The position numbers were made by a program, and so were the translations under genes. The notes beneath the pieces were generated by a model. That model saw only the letters and a list, made by a program, of their open reading frames with translations, was not told the DNA's origin and did no database searches. A stretch of DNA of 48,791 nt from positions 224,053-272,843 of the forward strand of contig NW_003154743.1 in NCBI RefSeq assembly GCF_000003605.2, given 5' to 3'. Within the stretch, counting starts at the first letter, position 1. Every line of letters starts with the position of its first letter. Source of the stretch: Saccoglossus kowalevskii. Its lineage: Eukaryota > Hemichordata > Enteropneusta > Harrimaniidae. Of this stretch, positions 27,301-33,004 are shown one piece after another.

Positions 27301-27667
27301 AGAGCCTATGAAACCTAAGCGTACCCGTAAAGGAGATGCTTCCAGTAAAATGAGGAATAAACTCTTGAACAAAAACCAGGATGCAATTGTTGGTAAACGT
27401 AGAAGAAAGCGCAGAAGACCTAAGAGTGAAGCTCACAGTAGACCTAGAAGAAAGCTGGATAGCAATAGACCACAGAGTGTGGCCACCAGTAGATCAACAG
27501 AGGCTGCTCATCTTCCTCTTAATGCAGCTACTACTGGAGCTACTAGTAGACCTCAGAGTCCCCCACAAGGTCGTACAGCACATGTTGCCTGGTCAGATAC
27601 TCCCAGAAATAAAACCTTTGGGGTGAAATTGCCACCATTGATGCGCAATAATGAGAGTGAAACTTAG
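1..27667 (+). CDS. Giant nine-module VWD/LamG/C8/EGF single-pass membrane protein (5' partial, 11 exons)
   Basis: I joined eleven exons: 1-345, 516-677, 1067-1450, 2376-2672, 3544-3856, 6253-6379, 6722-14515, 15508-16529, 17110-17207, 17872-18073 and 18709-27667. All introns are GT-AG, the phases agree, and no stop occurs before TAG at 27665. The window part encodes 6,566 residues; the signal peptide and start lie upstream. Order seen: EGF-like repeats with a recurring CPGxPxCxxRGxC signature, a small FGY-type beta module, nine tandem modules (VWD-like, LamG jelly-roll, C8-like Cys region, EGF pair), one transmembrane helix (26627-26710) and a 318-residue basic tail. From family knowledge, VWD, LamG and EGF domains are extracellular and mediate protein or glycan contacts. 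A cell-surface adhesion or recognition receptor is my inference. I recognise no named orthologue; VWDE-like is the nearest description, without the full architecture. Confidence 0.85.
516..677 (+). CDS. Exon 2: one EGF-like repeat
   Basis: The acceptor is CACTCAG before 516 and the donor G|GTAATA follows 677. It is 162 bases, phase 1 at both ends, so it can be added or lost without changing frame. It encodes one EGF-like unit (SKHGFCNVNDQECYCYSGWK) and starts the next CPGTPDCSDRG signature, which continues in exon 3. Confidence 0.8.
678..1066 (+). other. Intron 2
   Basis: This is a 389-base intron with a GTAATA donor and a TTTTTTAG acceptor. I see no gene in it. It is alignable to the inverted copy near 47764-48111, where the last roughly 55 bases, including the acceptor, are deleted. 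Confidence 0.75.
1067..1450 (+). CDS. Exon 3: EGF-like repeats
   Basis: The exon is 384 bases, phase 1 to phase 1, between a TTTTTTAG acceptor and a G|GTAATA donor. It encodes EGF-like units with the motifs MCICDDGYMG, NHGSCINNSCVCETGY and CPGDPDCSERGTC, ending at the start of another CPGTPQCNDRG signature that exon 4 completes. The inverted pseudogene copy of this exon has lost its acceptor and carries a frameshift. Confidence 0.85.
1451..2375 (+). other. Intron 3, with about 285 bp absent from the inverted copy
   Basis: The 925-base intron aligns to the inverted copy on both sides (about 1451-1670 and about 1960-2220), but roughly 1672-1955 has no counterpart there. That stretch begins AGTATGCA at 1669 and has the reverse complement TGCATACT at 1879. 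This looks like a transposon insertion after the duplication or a deletion in the copy. I found no coding sequence. Confidence 0.55.
2376..2672 (+). CDS. Exon 4: EGF/laminin-EGF-like repeats
   Basis: The acceptor is AATACAG and the donor A|GTACGT; 297 bases, phase 1 at both ends. Cys-rich coding sequence includes CNCQHGFDGNACELC and WTGASCNECIEGWG, giving about three EGF-like or laminin-EGF-like units. Continuity with exon 3 is good because the split CPGTPQCNDRG|SC signature is completed across the junction. No copy of this exon is seen in the inverted pseudogene. Confidence 0.8.
2673..3543 (+). other. Intron 4, carrying a MITE-like element
   Basis: The 871-base intron runs from GTACGT to a polypyrimidine tract and TAG. 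Most of its middle (about 2866-3250) is a foldback repeat that recurs in inverted orientation at about 37895-38310. I see no gene in it. Confidence 0.7.
2866..3250 (+). mobile_element. Foldback MITE-like element, copy 1
   Basis: One end folds on itself: TCAAAGTATGCAC at about 2891 is repeated in reverse as GTGCATACTTTGA near 2963, followed by TCTCGTAATAA. The other end carries ACAGATGTATAATAAT. The same layout occurs reversed at about 37895-38310, including the shared stretch around a GGCAGCCATG-like motif. There is no coding capacity, so it is a non-autonomous DNA-element candidate. Its superfamily is unknown and its ends are approximate. Confidence 0.6.
3544..3856 (+). CDS. Exon 5: start of small FGY/FxPG-type beta module
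   Basis: The acceptor is TTTTAG and the donor GTATGT; phase 1 in, phase 2 out. After a short Cys-containing segment (GHCDIRCEANQG) the product reads CVSVSDDGDGYVAWLGYDNN, then YIPIGADNRFEI, then a GQPTKFKPGQM motif and a VFFI strand. I know this pattern (xFGYxNxN, IPxGxxNxF, GQPTxFxPG, VFxV) from many bacterial and some animal secreted proteins. Its function is not established, to my knowledge. Confidence 0.75.
3885..4830 (+). repeat. Degenerate flanks of the minisatellite
   Basis: On both sides of the homogeneous core the same pattern continues in weathered form (TTTTGGGCACTTATAAACTA, GGCCATTATTTTG and similar). Here the unit carries a CACTTA segment in place of GTGATTA, so the core is a locally homogenised derivative of an older array. 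Confidence 0.7.
4065..4530 (+). repeat. 30-bp minisatellite core array
   Basis: About 15 tandem copies of a 30-base unit built on TTTTGGGTGATTAAAAACTA followed by TTGACCATTG. Some units are 26 bases long, lacking four A/T bases. Copies are very similar in this core and much more diverged on each side. Confidence 0.9.
4835..5640 (+). repeat. Dispersed repeat block with internal duplications inside the minisatellite
   Basis: A GTCCGTG-rich start leads into units containing GAAAATGCATCAAAATCG, GGATCTCAGTTATGCATGGA and TTTGGTACATACATTAAA. The unit near 4994-5120 recurs near 5321-5440 and, truncated, near 5455-5540. It contains a run of G at about 5130-5139. Minisatellite sequence resumes after it near 5690, so it looks inserted. 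Family unknown. Confidence 0.65.
6253..6379 (+). CDS. Exon 6: end of the FGY/FxPG-type module
   Basis: The acceptor is ATACTTAG and the donor CAG|GTAAGA; phase 2 in, phase 0 out, 127 bases. It completes the exon 5 module (IPDEETEYTWNIAYTLSNQ, then a Cys in VECTGNEW). A broken copy of the second half lies inverted at about 46815-46860, where CAG has become TAG. Confidence 0.75.
6380..6721 (+). other. Intron 6
   Basis: A 342-base intron with a GTAAGA donor and an ATTTTTTAG acceptor. Only its first few tens of bases have a counterpart in the inverted copy. Nothing else is recognised. Confidence 0.7.
6722..6950 (+). other. EGF pair preceding module 1
   Basis: The motifs CECYHGYWGPAC, CFGRGKCDSIDGNCTCD and CADGWIGADC match the EGF pair that ends every later module (GYWGxxC; NPCxxHGxC; CxxGWxGxxC). 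The repeated unit could therefore equally be drawn as EGF pair first. Confidence 0.75.
6722..14515 (+). CDS. Exon 7 (7,794 bp): EGF, four complete VWD-LamG-C8-EGF modules and half of VWD5
   Basis: An uninterrupted 2,598-codon exon, phase 0 at both ends, between a TTTTTTAG acceptor and a CAG|GTAATG donor. The first Met of the open frame (7097) is internal: upstream in-frame codons from 6722 encode an EGF pair and the first strands of VWD1. The exon contains modules 1-4 and ends in the middle of VWD5 (IELQ|INQ), directly after the strand corresponding to LEIQIRMVQC in module 1. Such a long coding exon is unusual and suggests intron loss or expansion from an intronless copy. Confidence 0.9.
6985..8850 (+). 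other. Module 1: VWD-LamG-C8-like-EGF
   Basis: VWD-like from FGLGHFTTFDGASF to SCDGNPWNDF (to about 7446). LamG jelly-roll about 7606-8260, with GWMDEFIIW and SLWRFNEGSG. C8-like about 8350-8610, with HTCYDLIYS, DCSTL, LSCLKDV and YADYC. EGF pair to about 8845 with GFWDDTC and DHGVCDSDIGTCDC. The paired cysteines of the VWD strand (QC...SC) are present. Confidence 0.8.
8866..10680 (+). other. Module 2: VWD-LamG-C8-like-EGF
   Basis: VWD-like starts VCSVFSYSHYITSDGA and ends LCGSCDGNIDNDF near 9331, the most canonical VWD signature here along with module 3. LamG about 9486-10090 with GEIDELRIW and GLWKFSEGQG. C8-like about 10210-10430 (QCRTAI, ECATLG, DACVMD, YSTYC). EGF pair ends GWTGDLC. Confidence 0.8.
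10708..12510 (+). other. Module 3: VWD-LamG-C8-like-EGF
   Basis: VWD-like begins VCSMFGQGHFNIFDNARF and ends ICGSCDGNVTNDI near 11170. LamG about 11280-11880 with GEIDEVRIW and CLWKFNEGQG. C8-like about 12010-12265 with HCTQIV, TTCSDL, KACIHDM and LADYC. EGF pair with GYWDSQC, NHGVCQPDSGQCEC and NWRGSDC. Confidence 0.8.
12535..14380 (+). other. Module 4: VWD-LamG-C8-like-EGF
   Basis: VWD-like begins HCYTSKGGFYTLFDGGS, but its C-terminal signature is altered to ICGPCTIKND, without the DGN. LamG about 13158-13770 with GEIDRVVIW; the WKFNEG motif is weakened to SLWNLNTGAG. C8-like about 13890-14145 with DVCTRL, THCGTL and HVCLTNI. EGF pair with GYWGSEC and GHGSCDDITGDCIC. Confidence 0.8.
14516..15507 (+). 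other. Intron 7
   Basis: A 992-base intron splitting VWD5. It contains A-rich runs near 14585-14610, a duplicated CCCGAGTATAAGCCC-like segment near 14702-14740, and a short GAATT array (about 15247-15276). The frame stays open for 237 bases past the donor, but that peptide is low-complexity and unlike the modules, so it is intron. Confidence 0.75.
15247..15276 (+). repeat. (GAATT)n microsatellite
   Basis: About six tandem GAATT pentamers, one with an extra A, within intron 7. Confidence 0.85.
15508..16529 (+). CDS. Exon 8: second half of VWD5 and most of LamG5
   Basis: The acceptor is TTTTTCAG and the donor AG|GTATGT; phase 0 in, phase 2 out. It opens with INQISCYDDSLC, aligning to LEIQIRMVQC-type strands of the other modules. 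It reaches ICGPCSYCSG (degenerate VWD signature), a basic stretch GTNRKRRSTY that resembles a furin-type cleavage motif (RKRR), then LamG5 from GAGHCIFLNHTYV to GYIDEFKIW at the donor. Confidence 0.85.
16530..17109 (+). other. Intron 8, with a 171-bp direct repeat
   Basis: A 580-base intron. ACAGTAGGATGTCTAGGCTA at 16659 recurs with a few changes at 16830, followed on both sides by ACTATATAGC and an AGAAAT segment, so a unit of about 171 bp is duplicated in tandem. No gene is seen. Confidence 0.7.
17110..17207 (+). CDS. Exon 9: LamG5 end
   Basis: A 98-base exon between CACTTACAG and A|GTAAGT. It encodes the linker and the LamG end motif AIWKFNEGN that follows the GxIDEFKIW strand of exon 8. 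It is too short to call alone, but homology to the other eight modules makes it clear. Confidence 0.85.
17208..17871 (+). other. Intron 9, with a perfect 13-bp inverted repeat
   Basis: A 664-base intron. GCAGGTAACTTTC at 17612-17624 is matched exactly by GAAAGTTACCTGC at 17645-17657, a hairpin with a 20-base loop. Otherwise AT-rich with nothing recognised; acceptor TTTTTTTCCAG. Confidence 0.7.
17872..18073 (+). CDS. Exon 10: LamG5 end and start of C8-like region 5
   Basis: A 202-base exon, phase 1 in and phase 2 out, donor GA|GTAAGT. It encodes the segment between the WKFNEG motif and the Cys region. It starts NDILYDSVSN, includes a proline-rich stretch, and ends YCHKLFFTGPVYE, matching HCTQIVRDSSM-type sequence of module 3. 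Confidence 0.8.
18074..18708 (+). other. Intron 10
   Basis: A 635-base AT-rich intron with a GTAAGT donor and a TTTTTTCTAG acceptor. I see no gene or clear repeat. Confidence 0.75.
18709..27667 (+). CDS. Exon 11 (8,959 bp): rest of module 5, modules 6-9, transmembrane helix, cytoplasmic tail, stop
   Basis: A single terminal coding exon. The codon split across intron 10 gives GAG, followed by DCKSLGDS, so translation continues from exon 10 rather than starting inside. It carries the C8/EGF part of module 5, modules 6-8 complete, module 9 without EGF, a helix at 26627-26710 and a 318-codon tail ending NNESET with TAG. VWD and LamG motifs are progressively less canonical from module 6 onward. 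Confidence 0.9.
19170..21140 (+). other. Module 6: VWD-LamG-C8-like-EGF
   Basis: The VWD-like part keeps SIGEYYLLRV and one Cys pair (IRCYGTYSC), but its final signature is only GECCSNV. LamG about 19937-20560 with GDIDEFRVW and HFWPFDVGEG. C8-like about 20668-20910 with LHCNNLI, DRCAGLG, MACLRVV and FSDVC. EGF pair with GFYDSNC, NHGECMGNYCTC and DWVGKEC. Confidence 0.75.
21160..23030 (+). other. Module 7: VWD-LamG-C8-like-EGF
   Basis: The VWD-like part keeps YTNFDGISFY, a Cys pair (TCYYTSTC) and GNCNNDLNDDIF. LamG about 21806-22440 with GEIDELRIW and GMYEFNSGEG. C8-like about 22535-22800 with ICSYING, THCANI, MTCLSIV and FSDFC. EGF pair with GFWGEDC, EHGQCQASGECSC and GWSGREC. Confidence 0.75.
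23045..24935 (+). other. Module 8: VWD-LamG-C8-like-EGF
   Basis: The VWD-like part has lost most cysteines (IDVRYSLRVN in place of the QxxxC strand) and ends TINCDVLDQ. LamG about 23686-24300 with GDIDEVRIW and HLWKMNEGDG. C8-like about 24405-24680 with KCNELIL, TTCLPIG, IQCLYDI and LSDFC. EGF pair with AYWGAAC, GHGNCNVTNGLCKC and GWAGTDC. Confidence 0.75.
24955..26600 (+). other. Module 9: membrane-proximal, lacks the EGF pair
   Basis: The VWD-like part keeps DIHFTTMDGPSF and one Cys pair (LQCSGKVAC), but its signature is GSWDNNWLNDL with no cysteine. LamG about 25605-26190 with GDIDMIRFW; the WKFNEG motif is reduced to IRMPLEEGYG. C8-like about 26380-26600 with FCHEMYF, EYCSEI, ESCLLDI and YALLC, ending FCGFYEFCQEI just before the membrane. 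Confidence 0.75.
26627..26710 (+). other. Transmembrane helix with Cys-rich inner end
   Basis: Twenty-eight residues without charge (VWIIILIVCLIIVLLVS, then a CC/CC/C cluster) are followed at once by five lysines and two arginines. The basic stop-transfer side puts the C-terminus in the cytoplasm (type I). The cysteines at the inner face are possible palmitoylation sites. Confidence 0.85.
26711..27664 (+). other. 318-residue cytoplasmic tail with basic NLS-like patch
   Basis: The tail is low in hydrophobic residues. An acidic part (DDFSGDSFEEDNLDMHLP) leads to a Ser run encoded by AGT triplets (about 27170-27189), a Ser/Thr/Pro-rich part, and then a dense basic patch (KPKRTRKG, then KRRRKRRRPK, then RPRRK; about 27310-27460). 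It looks disordered. The basic patch would fit a nuclear-localisation or lipid-binding role. No known domain was recognised. Confidence 0.7.
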
Positions 27668-28460
27668 ATGTTTAGAATCATCAGTCAGTAAAAACACATT
27701 AAGTTCGTTAGAACATTAACTACATCCAAATCAAATTAGGTGACAAGAATGATATTAATGACATTTAATTTGCCAACATGTGTGTCCGTTCACTGTCCTT
27801 ACTGTGTAATTAAGTATATGATATAAATGGAAGACAATATACAGTATATGCTGTTATATATGTATTTTAATCAGATTCATGCTCTTGACCAATACCAGAT
27901 TTTCTATTTGTCATGGTCTTTGAAAGGGCTGTCCAATTTGTCAATTGGGTAATATTATTCGTGTGGGATTATTACTTGTTGTATATAGTCAGGACCATAA
28001 ATTTGGAGTGCAATTTACCACACATCTTCCATCCATTTCATTGTATATATATTTGTAATAGATGTGATATATATTGCTATTTAGAGAGATCGTTGTAATG
28101 GGTATGCAATTATTTAACATATAGATTTGATATGAACAACCATAGTATTACACAATAATGAGTGATATGTGGTATGATCCAGTTCTTTTCTCTATTTACA
28201 TTAATGTTAAGTGTGTAATTTAGAAGTTTGATGTTCAGCACTTCGCGGTGAGCACTATTGTTAATACTGCTGCATAACATCGCAACAATGGTCAAGTACA
28301 ATCATATATATTCAAATTACATTATGTACAGTTTTCTAAATACAGAACACTTATGACTCTGCATAATTACGTTGATATAAAAACCGTCCATTAAATTGTT
28401 TTATTAATATTTAGCATTTATTAAATAAAACTTCTTGTAATTCGAAATTCTTTGTTTCGT
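27668..28460 (+). other. 3' untranslated region with poly(A) signal at 28424-28429
   Basis: AT-rich sequence without open frames follows the stop. AATAAA at 28424-28429, about 760 bases after the stop, with a T/G-rich stretch just downstream (about 28445-28490), is the best cleavage candidate. A further AATAAATAAATAAAT lies near 29066. Confidence 0.5.
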
Positions 28461-29727
28461 CCAAAAAAATGTGTATTTTGTTTTAGGTGTGTTGTCCGAA
28501 TAATATTTGAAAAATGGCGGTGTGGTTCTGTGTTGACTAGGATATCATTTGAAAGGCGGGTATGTGTTTGTGTGTTGTCTTGATATTGTGTATTAGGTGA
28601 GGTAAACAGGACTGGAATGGCAAGAAAGTTTCAATCTATCGACATGGTTGTCAAATAAACTTGGTGTAATTTATCTGATGTTCAAGAAGTATGCAAATTT
28701 AATCTGAAGAATTTCAGTTTCTTGACCAGCAACAATTTGCTAGTTTGGTTTAAAAAATCAGTTTGATACGAGGCCTTGCACAATTAGGATTACTTTACGA
28801 TTCACTTATCGGTTGGACTGTGTTTATACACTGAGTGAAAATGACAAGAATTGTACAGCAGAATGTGTTCTATACAAACGGCGTCCATCATGTGACAACG
28901 TAATTCATTCGACCATGTCACCATTTTAGAAACTTTTCCCCTGTAGTAATACTAACTGAGAACCTCTCCCGTTTTCAAGCAACGTTGTTTTTATTGTGTC
29001 GTATTTGTGGACCGTGAAGTAATTTCATTGGAAGATTGTTTGTTGATTGTTCTCAGAGAGTATTGGAATAAATAAATAAATACTCCCTGCAAGGCTGTAC
29101 ATCTTTCTTTGTTTTATTACATTACTATTTTAATCATATATTATGAACCTTTCTTTCAAAGAGAATGAGACTACACAATACATTGAAGTGAAGAGAAGTG
29201 AATTTGACCAATTCGACGATGTCTTAATTCTGATAAAATAGATCGTAACGTGGGAAACACAGAATAGAGTAAATTCTCTCGTATTTACACGCATTAAATT
29301 AGCTGGTAAGAATGTGATAACCATATTGTGTAATCTCACATGGGATGCTGCAATGAATGCAAAACACCATTGAAAAGTCGAATGTGATTGGTTCCCGAAA
29401 TAAAACCCATACGGGATTTATTGAAGCCTCGTTAAAATAACACTTTCAACAATGTCTTTCTGTGCTAGTTCTACGCTGCCTCACATTTACGATTTATCAT
29501 TTGAAAAAAAACAAAAAAACATTCATAACCACCTAAATCGCTGTAATATTCACAAGAGGGCGCACGATAGTACTGTGCTACTAATCGCAGCTCGGCTTCT
29601 AAATGAAGTGTGCCAACCTTGTTGGGATCTGAAAAAGAGGCGCTGCCCGTCGATTTCTCCATGTAAACTGGATACTTCCTACATCCGAAATGAACACGAA
29701 GAGACTTGCAGGGCAAATTTCAGATCA

Positions 29728-29795
29728 TATTAAAACCAGGTTTGACCTGATTCTATTATTATTTCTATTAAAACCAGGTTAGACCTGATTTCTAA
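29728..29795. repeat. Two tandem copies of a CAGGT-nnn-ACCTG palindrome
   Basis: TATTAAAACCAGGTTTGACC at 29728 and the same segment with one change near 29766 are about 37 bases apart. Both arms CAGGT and ACCTG are kept while the spacer differs (TTG, then TAG). A third partial copy (ACCAGGTAAGA) follows near 29829. Confidence 0.6.
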
Positions 29796-30334
29796 TAAAG
29801 TATCTCTTAAGACGAGCAATTCAGAAAGACCAGGTAAGATAAAAATTGTATTTACCCAGGATGCATTGCAGGTATGGGTTGATGACCATGATTCAACAGG
29901 GGTTGTGAACTGCTTTTTTTAACACTGCGAGTTTCACCCGAATGTAGCATTAAATCAATCTGTCGTTCCATTTGTTTTATAAAAATCTTTCAAATCTTAA
30001 CCACTATGGCATGGTTCAATCTATATAAATCGATGAAGTTCAACTAATTACGGTAATGATGCGCAAATTACCTAATGACATCGGACTTTGGGCATGGACA
30101 CTTTACAATGATGGTATTAGGCATTTTTCGAGAGAAAAAAAATAGCAAGCAAGACTTGTATTTCCATGTAATTTGGTTGACAAGTTGATTTACCCACCGC
30201 TTTTGTCTAGTTGTAAATAAAAGCCCCCCCCCCACAATATTTTGAATTATGAAATGTAAACACTATAGGAACCTGCCAGGCACCAAATTTGATACTTGAT
30301 AAATTTATGTTGAACTATTCAACAATGATTTCAA

Positions 30335-30960
30335 ATGTGAATAGAATAGAATCTTTATTGCTGTCGTACCACATATTTTAGGTTTTGGTGAGAAGTACAA
30401 TAAAAGTAATAAATTCTGAAAACATAAAAAATACCTAACATTTACAGGAAAATTAAAACAAGGCGCTCAAATTTCTAAGCTACTGGTTTATATATATTTC
30501 ACTATTAATTGAATTTATAAATGTTTTTCGCCACATCATTTATAATGTTTTCATCTTTATTGTTTAAAATATTAATTAATAACTGTTTTTGTTGTCATGA
30601 ATAATGAACTTCTCAGCGTATTTACTTACATGACAGTAAAAAGTGTTACTCATTGTCAATTTTTTTAATTTCACAAACTGAACATTTTCTATCGGTGATT
30701 GGTACATGCGATGTGCGTTTATCCTCAGTTTGGTCATCCAGAGCGATATTGGGTTTTTATTATTATTTGCAAGTATTACTTTATTGAAAAATCCGTCTGT
30801 TATTAATTTTCTGTACGTTCTCAGATTATTTTTATGGTTTGTGCCTTTGTAGTCATTGTAGCTTCATCGTTACACATAAAACTGATACTATCCAATACTG
30901 TAGTTGCCAAACGCTGCGAATTCTGGTATTCTCAATTGTAGTAATACGTAAACTGCATGA
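30335..30960 (-). mobile_element. Degraded 3' end of a non-LTR (LINE) retrotransposon
   Basis: On the minus strand, sequence from about 30850 to 30650 translates, with shifts, to NNLRTYRKLITDGF, then TKLRINAH, then RKCSVCEIKKIDNE followed by a stop and HFLLSC. This is the usual LINE C-terminal pattern of a KLRTYxxFK stretch, a KxRxxxH stretch and a CxxC...ExHFLxxC zinc motif. About 300 bases later it ends GCAATAAAGATTCTATTCTA, a poly(A) signal plus short tandem tail. Stops and frameshifts show it is dead. Confidence 0.65.
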
Positions 30961-31899
30961 AGATTTTATGTTTTAGATATCGCGCCGAAAAGGTGATTTT
31001 ACGTCACGAGAGTCAGCGTGGTTCAACTTGGGCCACTACATCGTGTGAGCTAGTTCGTACAATACGACTTCTATCCGATGCGACACATAATCAACTTCTT
31101 TTACCCACATAGAGGGACTGTGCTTTATCATGGGCACAATGGGACTGTGGCCAAACCAAATGCAGCGTCTCCAAAATATTGCTTATCGTAATCTGTAGAA
31201 ATCCGCGAACCGCTAAGTTGAATCGCAAACTATAAAACAAAGTCATCATGTGTGTTTTTTTAATCATATTTCTCCAACTTGTATACGCAATTTTACTCTT
31301 TAGCTTACACTGTTTGGATAATTTAATATAGATTAGTAAAATTAATAAAAAAAAACTTAAAATTAGCCACGAACGTGAGTCCCTACCCTAACGATGTCAC
31401 TTGGCCAAGTTTCTGGGCAGTGCAGAAGGACTGGTTTAATTGCTGCATCAAACTTCTTTAGATACATAATTCCGAAAGAAAAAGTATTTAAAACATTTTT
31501 TCAGATCTAGTCAGCCTAATCTAATATATCTGTGTTATGTTCTTTGTTTCTGACTAAAATATGATAGTTACGGCGTTAAGGCGCATATGAAAGCACATTT
31601 TTTGTTGACAAAAATATAAAAAAAACACAGCTCGCGTCTCAATTTTGAAAAAAAGAACAAAAAAGAGAATTTCTACTTATAACTCATTCAATGGAGATTA
31701 GGATTATAACACGATTGAAATCCAGCTAACACTCCTTTACGATGTAACGTTACCAGAATATGAAACATAATATAATATTTGATTTCCAATATTGGAAATA
31801 AAAGTGCGCCAGCGGGCGATGTTCCTTCCTATTGCCGATGAGGGCGTCATCCTAGGTCAGCGCGAGGGTCATTGCGTTGGTGTTTCTTATGTTGTATCC

Positions 31900-31907
31900 T
31901 ATAAATA
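31900..31907 (+). promoter_or_regulatory. Candidate TATA box (TATAAATA) for the zinc-finger gene
   Basis: TATAAATA lies downstream of a locally GC-richer stretch (about 31800-31880) and 51 bases before a good splice donor, as expected if transcription starts near 31930. The zinc-finger coding exon begins at an acceptor about 1 kb downstream. Inferred from sequence only. Confidence 0.35.
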
Positions 31908-31929
31908 TTATTGTTTTAGTGCTATGCAC

Positions 31930-31958
31930 ATGCTACACTGCGGTGCAACAGTTGTCAG
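31930..31958 (+). other. Candidate non-coding first exon of the zinc-finger gene
   Basis: The sequence ends GTTGTCAG|GTAAGC, a near-consensus donor. Upstream ATGs at 31924 and 31930 would not be in frame with the zinc-finger reading frame after splicing to 32978, so this would be 5'UTR. The exact start is unknown. Confidence 0.3.
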
Positions 31959-32977
31959 GTAAGCCTCTACATACAAAATTATCGTAAATTCAAATAATTT
32001 ATTCAAAGATTCGTTAGATGTAGCTTGTGAAGATTTAGGTAGCAACACAATGAGATTTGTTCATAATTACACCTTTGTAACACGAAAAACACGAGATTTC
32101 ACTCAAATGAAACGACATGCCAATAATTGTTGGTGGAAATTATGTGTTCATCATGGTGATAGTGTTTGTAGCAATAGTTGATAGTCCATGATCAACTCAT
32201 TTTATAGTCATCATCAGCTATGATGACGCCATGTTGTTTTTTACTCGATCTTCTGCTACAGTGAGTCAAGGAAAGATACAAGGCTCGGGTCAGTCGCCCG
32301 GCGATTGTTTATTGAAGGTGTGGCTATCTTTACAGAAACCTGTGTAGATTGGTCAATGTGTATAGTAGTCCAGTCAGGCCTGCTTCCATAGAACATTGAC
32401 CTGAGCTACATAGGCATTCCATAATGACAAAACTATTAAATACGTTCACACAACAGCATTTATCCGAACCCTATGGCTCGATCCATCAAAAATGGTCATG
32501 TATATGCGTTTGGCTCAAGCCAATTTTGGCTCCATTAAACCCTCTGGGTTGAACTCTGATAGGGTTGAGCTCCGGCGTGGCATGTATACGCATTGGGGTC
32601 CAACTATGGGGGCTGAAATCATGCCCCCAATCATCTTCTTCAAGTAACCTCTCATTCCAATTATGGCAGAGACAATATTGTTTGTAATTTGGATCATGCA
32701 ATTTCTGGCTTGACGAAGAGGTACGCGCCCTAATATCTATTTGGCAGAGTAAAGAAATACTGCGATAGATTGATAGCTCAACAGGAAACAGGAAGTTAAA
32801 GCATAGACCTAAGACCTACGTTTCCTAAGGTCTATGATTAAAGAAACTTATTTAAAGATAAAAATTGTAGAAGCAGTCATGGTATGGCAACGCGTTTCTA
32901 CTAGGTTTAGGTAGACAATACTTCATATTTATAGCACTATATAATCTTCTTTGATTGATATATATTTTATGTTTTAG
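31959..32977 (+). other. Probable first intron of the zinc-finger gene
   Basis: It would run from GTAAGC to a TATGTTTTAG acceptor. A hairpin lies near 32802-32836 (CATAGACCTAAG against CTAAGGTCTATG, 11 of 12 pairs). Short open frames on the minus strand near 32486-32701 have no recognisable domain. Confidence 0.4.
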
Positions 32978-33004
32978 TGTCATGAGAAAAAGGAAACTGG
33001 GAAG

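Larger units (their letters stand above)
28461..31890. other. Intergenic region
   Basis: Between the giant gene and the zinc-finger gene I see no gene. It holds a tandem pair of CAGGT-type palindromes near 29728-29790, a run of C near 30222-30233, and a LINE 3' end at about 30335-30960. Short open frames at 29452-29733 on either strand resemble nothing known to me. Confidence 0.6.

Noticed and set aside
18722-27667. A separate second gene starting near 18722
   Set aside because: There is no ATG there (the codon is TTG). The exon begins at 18709 behind an acceptor and its first residues complete the C8-like region begun in exon 10.
29452-29733. Overlapping 93- and 81-codon open frames on opposite strands
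   Set aside because: No motif or splice signals, and neither frame is supported by similarity to anything I recognise.
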